Assembly: GCA_003243445.1 (NCBI GenBank)
Contig: QFQQ01000040.1
Span: forward strand, 1 to 55,257
DNA length: 55,257 bases
Direction: 5' to 3'
Source: Citrobacter freundii
GTDB taxonomy: Bacteria; Bacteroidota; Bacteroidia; Chitinophagales; Chitinophagaceae
Shown here: positions 25,413 through 32,638 of the stretch, one piece after another
Layout: every line of letters starts with the position of its first letter
How positions within the stretch are numbered: the first letter of the stretch is position 1
Made by a program: the position numbers and the translations under genes
The notes under the pieces: generated by a model
Told to the model about the DNA's origin: nothing
The model's input: only the letters and a program-made list of their open reading frames with translations
Database searches by the model: none

Positions 25413-26087
25413 TTAATCTGTAGCAACAAATTGCGGCACTTCAACCGTCAGTAAATTGTCTACCCGCAGGATGCCGGGTGCAGACCAGGCAGCCTTTTCG
25501 GCATCTTCTTTTTCCGCCAGGGAACGGACAGTACCTTTCAGGGTCGCTTTACTATCCCATATATCAACTGATATTCCTGACGCGTCAACCGTTGCGCTTC
25601 GCAGCAGTGCGGCACTGATGCGGTCCTTGAGATCTCCTGCCGTGATCTTCGGCTTTATTGTAATGTAATTATTGACCTGTTTTACACCCACCAGATTCAT
25701 AACCGCTTTGCCTGCAGTATCTTTTTGATAAGCCCACTCAACCTGGCCTTCGAGATAAACCGCGCCGTGATCTACTTTTACACTGATCCTGGTTTCATCC
25801 AGCTCACAATGCCACTTGATCGTATCCAGTACTGCCTGGGCGATCGCTTCATCTGTTCGCTGATCTGAAGTGGGGATACCCACTTCAAGTTCTTCTACCA
25901 CCGCTTTTACACCGTGTACGCGCTTAGCGGCATTGCTTGCAGCCAGTTTCTTCGCGTAATTACTTACTTCGCCTGATAACGTCACGACACCATTTAAAAC
26001 CGTAACGCCGATCCTGGCTGTATCGAGGTGTGGCTCCCAGTCGAGCTCTTCCTTTACCCCTTGCTGTATTTGGCGATCTGTAGTCAT
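25413..26087 (-). CDS. Three-BON-domain (OsmY-like) protein
   Basis: 224 aa from the ATG at 26087 (MTTDRQIQQGVKEELDWEP), which aligns with the start of its 224-aa paralogue at 29405; the frame extends to 26117 with ten extra residues. It has three BON domains (about 3-70, 80-148, 152-218), each with a GxVxLxGxV core: NGVVTLSGEV, HGAVYLEGQV and DSKATLKGTV. BON domains are thought to bind phospholipid surfaces. No signal peptide is seen, unlike OsmY. An operator box is upstream and a terminator downstream. Confidence 0.88.
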   Translation of the reverse strand: MTTDRQIQQGVKEELDWEPHLDTARIGVTVLNGVVTLSGEVSNYAKKLAASNAAKRVHGVKAVVEELEVGIPTSDQRTDEAIAQAVLDTIKWHCELDETRISVKVDHGAVYLEGQVEWAYQKDTAGKAVMNLVGVKQVNNYITIKPKITAGDLKDRISAALLRSATVDASGISVDIWDSKATLKGTVRSLAEKEDAEKAAWSAPGILRVDNLLTVEVPQFVATD

Positions 26088-26142
26088 ATTATTTGTCGGT
26101 ATTTGATGTATTGCCACTAAGCTAAGTGCCGGTATGATCTAT

Positions 26143-27198
26143 TCAAATGACAGCCGTCATCGGTTCCGGTGACAGAAATTCCGTATCCATCACAAGTACG
26201 GCCGCTCCTTTTACCTTTCCTGCGCGGAGCCGTTGGACGGCATCATTTGCCTTGTCCAGCGGAAAGAGTTCCACCGAAGTATGCGGCGGGTGCTGTAGAG
26301 CTGCCGACATAAATTCCGTTGCGTCTTTCCTGGTAAGATTCGCTACAGACCGGATTTGCCTTTCCTCCCATAATAGGGAATAAGGGAACGAAGGAATATC
26401 AGACATATGTATTCCTCCGCAGACAACAACACCGCCTTTGACGCAGTCCGCAAGCGCTTTTGGCACGAGTTCCCCGGAAGGTGCAAAAATGATTGCTGCG
26501 TCGAGCTTCTCCGGTGGTGCTTCATCCGATCCGCCCGCCCAGCATGCCCCTAATGACCGGGCAAATTCTCCAGTTGCCGCATCTCCTTTACGGGTGAATG
26601 CAAAGATGTTTTTTCTCTGCATCGCCGCGATCTGTGTGATAATGTGAGCGGCAGCCCCAAACCCATACAAACCGATATTTGAAAATCCAGGTGGGATAAA
26701 ACGATAAGACCTGTATCCGATCAATCCCGCGCAAAGGAATGGCGCGTATCGCGGGGCAGCGAATTGATGGGGAATCCTCACACAGAAAGCACTGTACGCG
26801 ATCATAAACTCTGCAAAACCGCCATCCATTGTATAGCCCGTGAAGAGGGCATGATCACAAAGGTTTTCCTGTTCTCTCCTGCAATACTTACATTCACCGC
26901 ACGCATGCCCAAGCCATGGCACACCGACGATATCGCCCGGATGAAGATCCGTCACCTTCCCTCCTGTGGAAATAACTTTGCCGATGACCTCGTGACCAGG
27001 TATAAGCGGCAACTTCGGCGAAGCAAGTTCGCCGTCGATGATATGAAGATCAGTTCTGCACACCCCGCAGGCTATTACACTGATCAATACCTGGTCCTGA
27101 CCCGGAATGGGAACAGGGATAGACGAAAGTGACAGTGTTGAATTACGCTTATGCAATACCATTGCCTTCATCATTTGCTGAGAATGGATCGATGACAT
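26143..27198 (-). CDS. Zinc-dependent alcohol dehydrogenase (MDR family)
   Basis: 351 aa; starts at residues 1, 9 and 10 are all possible. Catalytic zinc site: CGVCRTDLH and GHEVIGKV. Structural zinc: the four Cys in CGECKYCRREQENLC. The Rossmann motif GLYGFGAAAH is shortened relative to GxGxxG. It resembles the AdhA/AdhP branch that oxidises or forms primary alcohols with NAD(H). It could regenerate NAD+ under oxygen limitation. It is divergent from pfkB across a shared box at 27253. Confidence 0.88.
   Translation of the reverse strand: MSSIHSQQMMKAMVLHKRNSTLSLSSIPVPIPGQDQVLISVIACGVCRTDLHIIDGELASPKLPLIPGHEVIGKVISTGGKVTDLHPGDIVGVPWLGHACGECKYCRREQENLCDHALFTGYTMDGGFAEFMIAYSAFCVRIPHQFAAPRYAPFLCAGLIGYRSYRFIPPGFSNIGLYGFGAAAHIITQIAAMQRKNIFAFTRKGDAATGEFARSLGACWAGGSDEAPPEKLDAAIIFAPSGELVPKALADCVKGGVVVCGGIHMSDIPSFPYSLLWEERQIRSVANLTRKDATEFMSAALQHPPHTSVELFPLDKANDAVQRLRAGKVKGAAVLVMDTEFLSPEPMTAVI
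26148..26181 (-). promoter_or_regulatory. FNR/CRP-type box pair for the first BON gene
   Basis: The exact box TGACAGCCGTCA (26148-26159; with flanks a perfect ATGAC..GTCAT) lies inside the last codons of the dehydrogenase gene. A degenerate TGACAGAAATTC (26170-26181) is 22 bp upstream. The centres are 66.5 and 88.5 bp before the ATG at 26087. Confidence 0.7.
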
Positions 27199-27220
27199 GC
27201 TGAATCCGTTTATTGTTACG

Positions 27221-27264
27221 TCAAAATAACAGCAGTCAACCTGACTATCGCATGATAACGATCA
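27221..27264. promoter_or_regulatory. Shared FNR/CRP-type box between alcohol dehydrogenase and pfkB
   Basis: The exact box TGATAACGATCA (27253-27264; flanked ATGAT..ATCAT) is 60.5 bp from the dehydrogenase start and 76.5 bp from the pfkB start at 27335. On the dehydrogenase side TATTTTGA (27221-27228, minus) fits the -7 with the box at -41.5. No convincing second box at 22 bp is seen. Confidence 0.75.
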
Positions 27265-27334
27265 TCTTTCATACCCTGTTACATCATGGATGGTTCTGCA
27301 TGTTCCAGTTAATTTCCGCACAAAACTTTCTTAC

Positions 27335-28258
27335 ATGCCGTCCGTCATTACGATCACTTTTAGTCCCTGTATCGACAACAATATCGAAGTTCCCGAACTG
27401 GTCCCCGAGAAAAAACTGAGTTGTTCAGCGCCAGTCCTGACACCGGGCGGTGGAGGCATCAATGTGGCACGGGTGCTCCACCGGTTTGGGAAAGAAGTGG
27501 TGGCTATTTATCCTTCCGGAGGTTATACAGGAAAATACTTGAATGACATGATGAATGCACAACGTGTTGCATCTTTTATCGTCAGCACTGCGCAGATGAC
27601 CCGCGAAAATATTATTGTCACCGAGTCCTCCAGCTGCAATCAATACCGGTTAGGCACGCCCCCCGTACCACTTGAAGCAACTGAATGCGAACAACTGCTG
27701 GCCGAAGTTGAGCGAATGGTCTCGTTCCAGTATCTTATAGTGAGCGGCAGCTTTCCTCCGGAGATGAACTTGGATGTGATGCCGAGGCTTTCACGCCTTG
27801 CCGCAAAAAGAAATGCAAGACTGATCGTCGATACGAAGGGGGAACCGCTGAAACAGGCCCTGCTGTCCGGTGTATTCCTGATCAAACCCAATATTGGAGA
27901 ACTGGCGGCGCTGACCGGCAGGACCTTTCTTGAAAAAAATGAAGTTGAGACTGCTGCAAAAAAACTGCTTGAAGAATTCAATTGCAAAATGATCACCGTT
28001 TCCATGGGAGAAAGCGGCGCCATGCTGATCACAAAGAGTATGGCTCAAACGATCCAGGCACCGCAGGTAAAAAAGATGAGCACCGTTGGCGCGGGAGACA
28101 GTATGGTGGCGGGGATTGTGGCCGGACTCATAGATAACTATTCAATCACCGATGCGGTGAAGTTTGGCGTTGCCTGCGGAACAGCAGCCACGTTAAAGAA
28201 AGGAAGTTCACTGTGTGAACAGGAGGATGCCATTCGCTTGTTCAGGGAAATGAAATAG
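27335..28258 (+). CDS. pfkB: PfkB-family phosphofructokinase
   Basis: 307 aa from the ATG at 27335 (MPSVITITFSPCIDNN); the open frame from 27290 adds 15 unconserved residues. Family signatures: GGGGINVARVLHRFG near the N-terminus and STVGAGDSMVAGIVAG with the catalytic Asp near the C-terminus, and VDTKGEPLKQAL in between. It phosphorylates fructose 6-phosphate or a related phosphosugar. A PfkB protein (Rv2029c) is also in the mycobacterial DosR regulon. It converges with the PPOX gene with 2 bp between the stops. Confidence 0.9.
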   Translation: MPSVITITFSPCIDNNIEVPELVPEKKLSCSAPVLTPGGGGINVARVLHRFGKEVVAIYPSGGYTGKYLNDMMNAQRVASFIVSTAQMTRENIIVTESSSCNQYRLGTPPVPLEATECEQLLAEVERMVSFQYLIVSGSFPPEMNLDVMPRLSRLAAKRNARLIVDTKGEPLKQALLSGVFLIKPNIGELAALTGRTFLEKNEVETAAKKLLEEFNCKMITVSMGESGAMLITKSMAQTIQAPQVKKMSTVGAGDSMVAGIVAGLIDNYSITDAVKFGVACGTAATLKKGSSLCEQEDAIRLFREMK

Positions 28259-28260
28259 CC

Positions 28261-28734
28261 TCATCCGGCAATTTCATTCAACACGTCCGCCGTCTCATAA
28301 CGACCGGTTTTATCTTCGATCTGTATCCGGAAGAAAACTCCTTTGAGATTTTCGGCACCATTGCCGGCAAATGGCCAGTCCGGATTGATCTGCATTTTCT
28401 TTGAAGTACGAAACGTGAAATTTCTTGCATTAAGAACAGCAAGCGCTTCCCGCTTGTCCTCTTCCGTAACAAGTTCTTTGAATTCTCCCCAGCAGATCAC
28501 ACTTTGCCAGTTCGACATGTCCCTGGTATTGTCAACCTGAAAACAAACATTCCTGTTCTTCCTCAGCATCGATAATTTCAGCCCCTCCTCACTAAAGCAA
28601 TAAATGCAATTTTTATTGTAGGCATAACTGATGGGAACTATATATGTCAGCCCGTTAGTATGACATCCCAACCTTCCTAAGATCTGCTGACTGAGCAGCT
28701 GGTCCATTTGTTCATTGTTCAGTGCCCCAAACAT
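28261..28734 (-). CDS. Pyridoxamine 5'-phosphate oxidase-like FMN-binding protein
   Basis: 157 aa, split-barrel flavin-binding fold: LGRLGCHTNGLTYIVPISYAY at the N-terminus, YCFSEEGLKLSMLRKNRNVCF and the SVICWGEFKEL strand. Such proteins bind FMN, F420 or haem. Comparable split-barrel genes and nitroreductases occur in DosR regulons. No good box is found 50-80 bp upstream, so it may be under separate control or expressed constitutively. Confidence 0.8.
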   Translation of the reverse strand: MFGALNNEQMDQLLSQQILGRLGCHTNGLTYIVPISYAYNKNCIYCFSEEGLKLSMLRKNRNVCFQVDNTRDMSNWQSVICWGEFKELVTEEDKREALAVLNARNFTFRTSKKMQINPDWPFAGNGAENLKGVFFRIQIEDKTGRYETADVLNEIAG

Positions 28735-28865
28735 ATTGATGTATTTTGTTGAAGATCGTAGATCCTATGTCATCTTATCCAGCTTTGGAGGTAATCTCAG
28801 AGGGTCTGCTGTATTAAACGGAAAGCTTCGTTACTCTCCACCTGGCCAGGTGCAGAGACGCCGAC

Positions 28866-29300
28866 TTAGTAGACAATGATCTGATGATCACCGCATGGTC
28901 GTTTATGCTCCATCCTGGACAGACAAATCTCCAGGTTCTCCTGTTTCAACTCCGCTGAGGAAAACTCTGCATCCGCATCCTGCGGCAATGAGACGACATT
29001 AAACAGATAGCGGTCAACTGGTGTATGACCTGATTTACTGAGCTTTGCTGAGTGCTTTTTCTTCAATGCGATCATTAATTGATCGTCATGCGTGTAAACC
29101 ACAATATCTTCCTTCAAGGTGCCGGTCAAAGGCACCACAACCTTATAATGATGTTCAAACTCGCTGAGGCGGACCCGCAACCGGGGATACTTCTCCATGT
29201 GAAAATGATCCAGATCATGTAAAATATTGCTGACTTCAGCAGACGGCGAATACCAGCCGGGATAAGATGTGCAGTTGTTGAATAAAGTTGACGGTGTCAT
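28866..29300 (-). CDS. Diverged Hsp20/alpha-crystallin-like protein
   Basis: 144 aa. The middle part LRVRLSEFEHHYKVVVPLTG, then DQLMIALKKKHS and RYLFNVVSLPQDADAEFSSA, follows the alpha-crystallin domain pattern (strands, then the FxRxxxLP-like loop as YLFNVVSLP). The C-terminal IxI motif is replaced by QIIVY. It is more diverged than the Hsp20 at 10290. Probably a cytosolic holdase variant. It has its own box pair and -7 element. Confidence 0.65.
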   Translation of the reverse strand: MTPSTLFNNCTSYPGWYSPSAEVSNILHDLDHFHMEKYPRLRVRLSEFEHHYKVVVPLTGTLKEDIVVYTHDDQLMIALKKKHSAKLSKSGHTPVDRYLFNVVSLPQDADAEFSSAELKQENLEICLSRMEHKRPCGDHQIIVY

Positions 29301-29316
29301 AACAAAAGGATTTAGA

Positions 29317-29381
29317 TCAAGATAGAATTATCTGCGGCGAAGAAAAATGACCGGCATAACCCGGATTACTGATCCTGGTCA
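29317..29381 (-). promoter_or_regulatory. FNR/CRP-type box pair and -7 element for the Hsp20-like gene
   Basis: The exact box TGATCCTGGTCA (29370-29381) and a degenerate TGACCGGCATAA (29348-29359) lie 22 bp apart, centred 75.5 and 53.5 bp before 29300. TATCTTGA (29317-29324, minus strand) fits the -7. Confidence 0.75.
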
Positions 29382-29404
29382 GCCGGTCCGCTCTTTGCAG
29401 GTTT

Positions 29405-30079
29405 TCAATCGATCATAGAGAATTCAGGTTCAATCACCATCAGATTACTCTCCAGTGTTGTAACGCCGGGAGCGGCCCAGGCGGCTGTTTCCGCGTCTTC
29501 TTTTTCAGCAAACGAACGAACTGAACCACTTAGGGTAACTTTGGTGCCTGATACCTCAACCCGGATCTTGCCCGCATCCGAATTGGCGCTTCTCTGTAAA
29601 GCGTCTTTAATTCCCTGGGCAACATCTGCGGATCTCACTTTTGGTTTAACGGTGATCAGGTTGATCACCAGCTTTACACCGGTCAGGTTTTCAATGGCTG
29701 ATTTTGCACTGGTCCGCTGATAATCCCAATCAACTTCGCCGTCCAGTGTGACCACACCATCATCCACCTTGATCTTTATCTTCTCTTCCTGAACTGCTGA
29801 ATGCCATTTCAAGGCATTAACAACTGCATCAGCAATTTCGGCATCAGTTTTTACCTTATTGCCATAATAACCAACCTGGATATCTTCAGCCACAGCCTTA
29901 ACGCCACCGATGCGCTTGGCAGCTTTCTCAGCGGCAAGCTTTTTTGTATAACTGTCTACTTTACCGGACAATGTGACGATACCATTCTTAACCGCGACAC
30001 CGATCTCGGCTGCATTCAGCATCGGTTGCCATTTCAGTTCCTCCTGTACTTCTTTTTGAAGAGTTGCATCGCTTTTCAT
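29405..30079 (-). CDS. Three-BON-domain (OsmY-like) protein, paralogue
   Basis: 224 aa from the ATG at 30079 (MKSDATLQKEVQEELKWQP), exactly the length of the paralogue at 25413. The frame extends to 30118. The three BON cores are NGIVTLSGKV, DGVVTLDGEV and GTKVTLSGSV. The two genes are clearly duplicates separated by ADH, pfkB, PPOX and an Hsp20-like gene. Upstream boxes are poor (TGCCATGCCTCA at 30129-30140 and GGAGATCAGTCA at 30151-30162, still 22 bp apart), so control by the same regulator is possible but weakly supported. Confidence 0.88.
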   Translation of the reverse strand: MKSDATLQKEVQEELKWQPMLNAAEIGVAVKNGIVTLSGKVDSYTKKLAAEKAAKRIGGVKAVAEDIQVGYYGNKVKTDAEIADAVVNALKWHSAVQEEKIKIKVDDGVVTLDGEVDWDYQRTSAKSAIENLTGVKLVINLITVKPKVRSADVAQGIKDALQRSANSDAGKIRVEVSGTKVTLSGSVRSFAEKEDAETAAWAAPGVTTLESNLMVIEPEFSMID

Positions 30080-30247
30080 ATAGAATGTTTTTGATGAGAT
30101 AAAAAAGTTATCAGTCAAAGAAACTTATTGCCATGCCTCAAATCAATGAAGGAGATCAGTCAAGATGATGAGGGTGATCAGTTCCGGAAGAGCCGGCGGG
30201 GTTTGCCATAGCTTTTATGATCATTCCAATCATTACCACATTGATCG

Positions 30248-30493
30248 TCAAAACCGGTGTTTCCTTTTACGGAAACGGCCGCGCTGCCACCTGGATAGAA
30301 AAAAGTGAATGATAAGGATGACCGTCCAGATCAACGTGATTACGATGATCCATTCAGTGCCCAACGAATTCCTGTACACATAAGAGATCAGCCACAAGAT
30401 CAGCACGGTAACAATATACACAGCTAAATGTACATTGAACCGAAGCCATTCATTTGTATACCGCTGATACAGCTTATTCAGTGTCTTTTTCAT
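30248..30493 (-). CDS. 2TM-domain small membrane protein
   Basis: 81 aa from the ATG at 30493, two bases after the stop of the preceding gene; a longer frame to 30679 would overlap it. Two membrane helices (VHLAVYIVTVLILWLISYVY and WIIVITLIWTVILIIHFFL) separated by a short loop, with a basic C-terminal tail, match the Bacteroidota 2TM domain. There are three relatives in the window (31911, 32207, 43498). Function unknown. Confidence 0.75.
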   Translation of the reverse strand: MKKTLNKLYQRYTNEWLRFNVHLAVYIVTVLILWLISYVYRNSLGTEWIIVITLIWTVILIIHFFLSRWQRGRFRKRKHRF

Positions 30494-30495
30494 TT

Positions 30496-31122
30496 TCAGT
30501 GGATATATAACGTATTTCCCTTCCGGAAATAAATTGCCAGACCTGCGCACACGCCACCTGCCGTTAGTAACCATGGCGAAGCCACCACCAGCAATCCGGT
30601 GGAAAACTGAGGATAGAAATAAACGAACATCGCCACTACCGTCATTACAACATGTGCGATCATCAGTCTGCGCAACCAACGCGCGGTATCAATATCCTTT
30701 AGCGCAGGTACCAGGAAAAGCACTGCAATTCCCATACATAAATAGGCCAGTGCGTCCAGCGTCCAGAACAGGGAATGTGGTGACATGCGTAAAATATCCA
30801 GGCGGCTATCTTTTGCATCGGCAGGGAGTACGACCATCAGCTGAACAACATATACCATCAACGCAAATACAACATACGCCGTGGCTAAAGCGGCGGCTAT
30901 TCCCGACCACATTTTTTTATAAGACGGCAGGGTCTGGTGAAGTGCTATGATCGTAATAAGAAAAGGAATAGCGATGCATAGGGAAAATCCGTAAATAAAA
31001 AGTTCATCCCAGGGATATGAAATAAGGTTAAACACCTGCAGGATCTGAGCGATCCCATAGCCCGCCACGGCTGTAAAAGAAAAGATGGCTGACAGGTAAC
31101 CGGTCCTGAATATAAGCGACAT
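30496..31122 (-). CDS. Polytopic membrane protein, unknown
   Basis: 208 aa with about six hydrophobic segments evenly spaced. There is no charged catalytic motif that I recognise. Some DUF998/DUF4386-like flavour is seen in the arrangement (PHSLFWTLDALAYLCMGIAV), but I do not assign a family with confidence. It is the first gene of a pair with the 2TM protein. A near-consensus box at 31187 sits 70 bp upstream and is shared with MgtC. Confidence 0.55.
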   Translation of the reverse strand: MSLIFRTGYLSAIFSFTAVAGYGIAQILQVFNLISYPWDELFIYGFSLCIAIPFLITIIALHQTLPSYKKMWSGIAAALATAYVVFALMVYVVQLMVVLPADAKDSRLDILRMSPHSLFWTLDALAYLCMGIAVLFLVPALKDIDTARWLRRLMIAHVVMTVVAMFVYFYPQFSTGLLVVASPWLLTAGGVCAGLAIYFRKGNTLYIH

Positions 31123-31186
31123 GTTTTTCAGAACAAGTTACGCGTATCATCATCCATACATACTGACCAATACCCATCCCACAGTA

Positions 31187-31229
31187 TGAGTGTAGTCATA
31201 TGATCAACCGCGGAATGGACCTATTTTAC
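31187..31229. promoter_or_regulatory. Near-consensus FNR/CRP-type box between membrane gene and mgtC
   Basis: TGAGTGTAGTCA (31187-31198; ATGA-N6-TCAT symmetry) departs from the consensus at one base. It is centred 59.5 bp before the MgtC start and 70.5 bp before 31122. TATTTTAC (31222-31229) fits a -7 for mgtC. Confidence 0.5.
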
Positions 31230-31251
31230 CTGTTATTATAAACTATCGATC

Positions 31252-31893
31252 ATGGTCCTCACTTCGCAAGAAATATTTTTACGTCTGTTACTTTCGCTTT
31301 TATGGGGTGGGCTGATAGGCCTGGAGCGCCAGTACCATCATAAGCCTGCGGGCTTCCGGACCATGATCATGATCTCGATAGGCTCCTGTCTTTTTTCTAT
31401 CTTATCGCTGCTGCCCAATAATGCGGAAGCAGGGAACAGGATCGCTGCCAATGTAGTGACGGGCATAGGATTTCTTGGAGCGGGTGTGATCTTCCGTTCT
31501 TCAAACCGGGTAAATGGCATCACTACCGCTGCGGCAATCTGGTCAGTAGCTGCAATAGGTATGAGCATTGGTACCGGCTTTTATTTTATTGCTTCAATGG
31601 GGTCATTACTGATATTGTCGGTGCTGGCAGCCTTGCCGCTTGTTGAACAACTAATGGAAAGAAGACATCTGTACAGGGAATACCACATGGTTTTTGAAGG
31701 AAGTGCCGGGCAAAAAAAATATTGCACGGATCTGCTCGGCAAGCATCAACTAAGATCAAATATTATAAGAGAAAGCTGGTCTTCGGAATTGATCATTACG
31801 CTGGAAGCCTGGGGCAGGCCGTTGGATCACGAAGCATTTGTGGAGGAGATCACTCATTATACCTTTCTCAAAAAAATAGATTTTGTCAGCTGA
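31252..31893 (+). CDS. MgtC/SapB family membrane protein
   Basis: 213 aa. N-terminal MgtC domain with four to five membrane helices and the hallmark GLIGLERQYHHKPAGFRTM, GIGFLGAGVIF and GITTAAAIWSVAAIG. The C-terminal soluble part (about residues 140-213) is ACT-like. MgtC proteins modulate the ATP synthase and are linked to low Mg2+ and survival in macrophages. The presence of an MgtA-type pump at 2761 makes a Mg2+/energy homeostasis link plausible. It may share a promoter region with 31122. Confidence 0.88.
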   Translation: MVLTSQEIFLRLLLSLLWGGLIGLERQYHHKPAGFRTMIMISIGSCLFSILSLLPNNAEAGNRIAANVVTGIGFLGAGVIFRSSNRVNGITTAAAIWSVAAIGMSIGTGFYFIASMGSLLILSVLAALPLVEQLMERRHLYREYHMVFEGSAGQKKYCTDLLGKHQLRSNIIRESWSSELIITLEAWGRPLDHEAFVEEITHYTFLKKIDFVS

Positions 31894-31910
31894 TAGCCGG
31901 ACCCGGACAA

Positions 31911-32168
31911 TCAGTGCTTAAGCTTAACCTTCATCTTCCGTTGTTTTCTGAACACATAAATGAACTGTATCATCAACAACAAACCCCAGCCGGCAGCTGC
32001 ATAGAAGGGCCAGACCGGTGGTGAAACGATCGGCTCCAGGTACATCAGGCCGAGGAAACTGATCGTCACAAAATAGAGTTGGAAATGCAGGTTGAACAAG
32101 CGGACTGAACGACGGTCAGGATTTCTTCGCCCATAATTGCGTTGCCGTATGAAATTTCTCGTTTGCAT
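31911..32168 (-). CDS. 2TM-domain small membrane protein
   Basis: 85 aa. A basic N-terminus (MQTRNFIRQRNYGRRNPDRR) precedes two membrane helices (FNLHFQLYFVTISFLGLMYL and FYAAAGWGLLLMIQFIYVF) and a Lys-rich tail. It is the second gene of a two-gene 2TM operon, 38 bp after the first. It converges on mgtC. Confidence 0.7.
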   Translation of the reverse strand: MQTRNFIRQRNYGRRNPDRRSVRLFNLHFQLYFVTISFLGLMYLEPIVSPPVWPFYAAAGWGLLLMIQFIYVFRKQRKMKVKLKH

Positions 32169-32206
32169 ATTGGCCTGTCATCACAATTTATTATCATTAG
32201 CAGGTG

Positions 32207-32434
32207 CTAATCCTTCTTGATTCTTTTGATCAGGTAAATGATCCGCCAGATATGAAGAATGAGTGCGATCGCCCACATGACCACCACATAGATCACCCAA
32301 TCCGGAACAAAGGGTCTTTTAAGCAATCTCCAGATCAGCCAGACGCCCAGAACGATCAGCCCGAAGCTCACTACTTCAAATTGAAAGCTTTTCCAGTTCC
32401 GCAGGATTTTCTGATAAAGAGATGGTGATGACAT
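32207..32434 (-). CDS. 2TM-domain small membrane protein
   Basis: 75 aa with two membrane helices (VVSFGLIVLGVWLIWRLL and VIYVVVMWAIALILHIWRII) joined by a loop with KRPFVPDWV. The 2TM protein at 43498 has the near-identical loop RREPVVPDWV, so these two are the closest pair among the four. It is first in its operon behind a perfectly symmetrical box. Confidence 0.75.
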   Translation of the reverse strand: MSSPSLYQKILRNWKSFQFEVVSFGLIVLGVWLIWRLLKRPFVPDWVIYVVVMWAIALILHIWRIIYLIKRIKKD

Positions 32435-32452
32435 GGTCTGTTTCTTATTTCA

Positions 32453-32517
32453 CAAAGAAATTGTTTACGGTGTTTTTGAACCATGACGGCCGTCATGATC
32501 AGCAGTGATATGACCCC
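32453..32517 (-). promoter_or_regulatory. Perfectly palindromic FNR/CRP-type box for the 2TM operon
   Basis: ATGACGGCCGTCAT (box 32484-32495) is a perfect 14-bp palindrome centred 55.5 bp before 32434. A half-site TGATATGACCCC (32506-32517) lies 22 bp upstream. TTTCTTTG (32453-32460, minus) fits the -7. Confidence 0.75.
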
Positions 32518-32538
32518 AAAACCCGGATCCGGACCTCC

Positions 32539-32603
32539 TGACCGGTATCAAGCGTTGATGTGCCCGCGATCAGGAAATGAGCGCCATTTCCTTGCTAATT
32601 TGT
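32539..32603 (+). promoter_or_regulatory. FNR/CRP-type box pair for the P-type ATPase operon
   Basis: The exact box TGACCGGTATCA (32539-32550) and a degenerate TGCCCGCGATCA (32561-32572) lie 22 bp apart, centred 94.5 and 72.5 bp before 32639. TAATTTGT (32596-32603) lies near the expected -7. Confidence 0.65.
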
Positions 32604-32638
32604 TTCCGGAGACGTTGGTAATATTAACGTAAGTGTAA

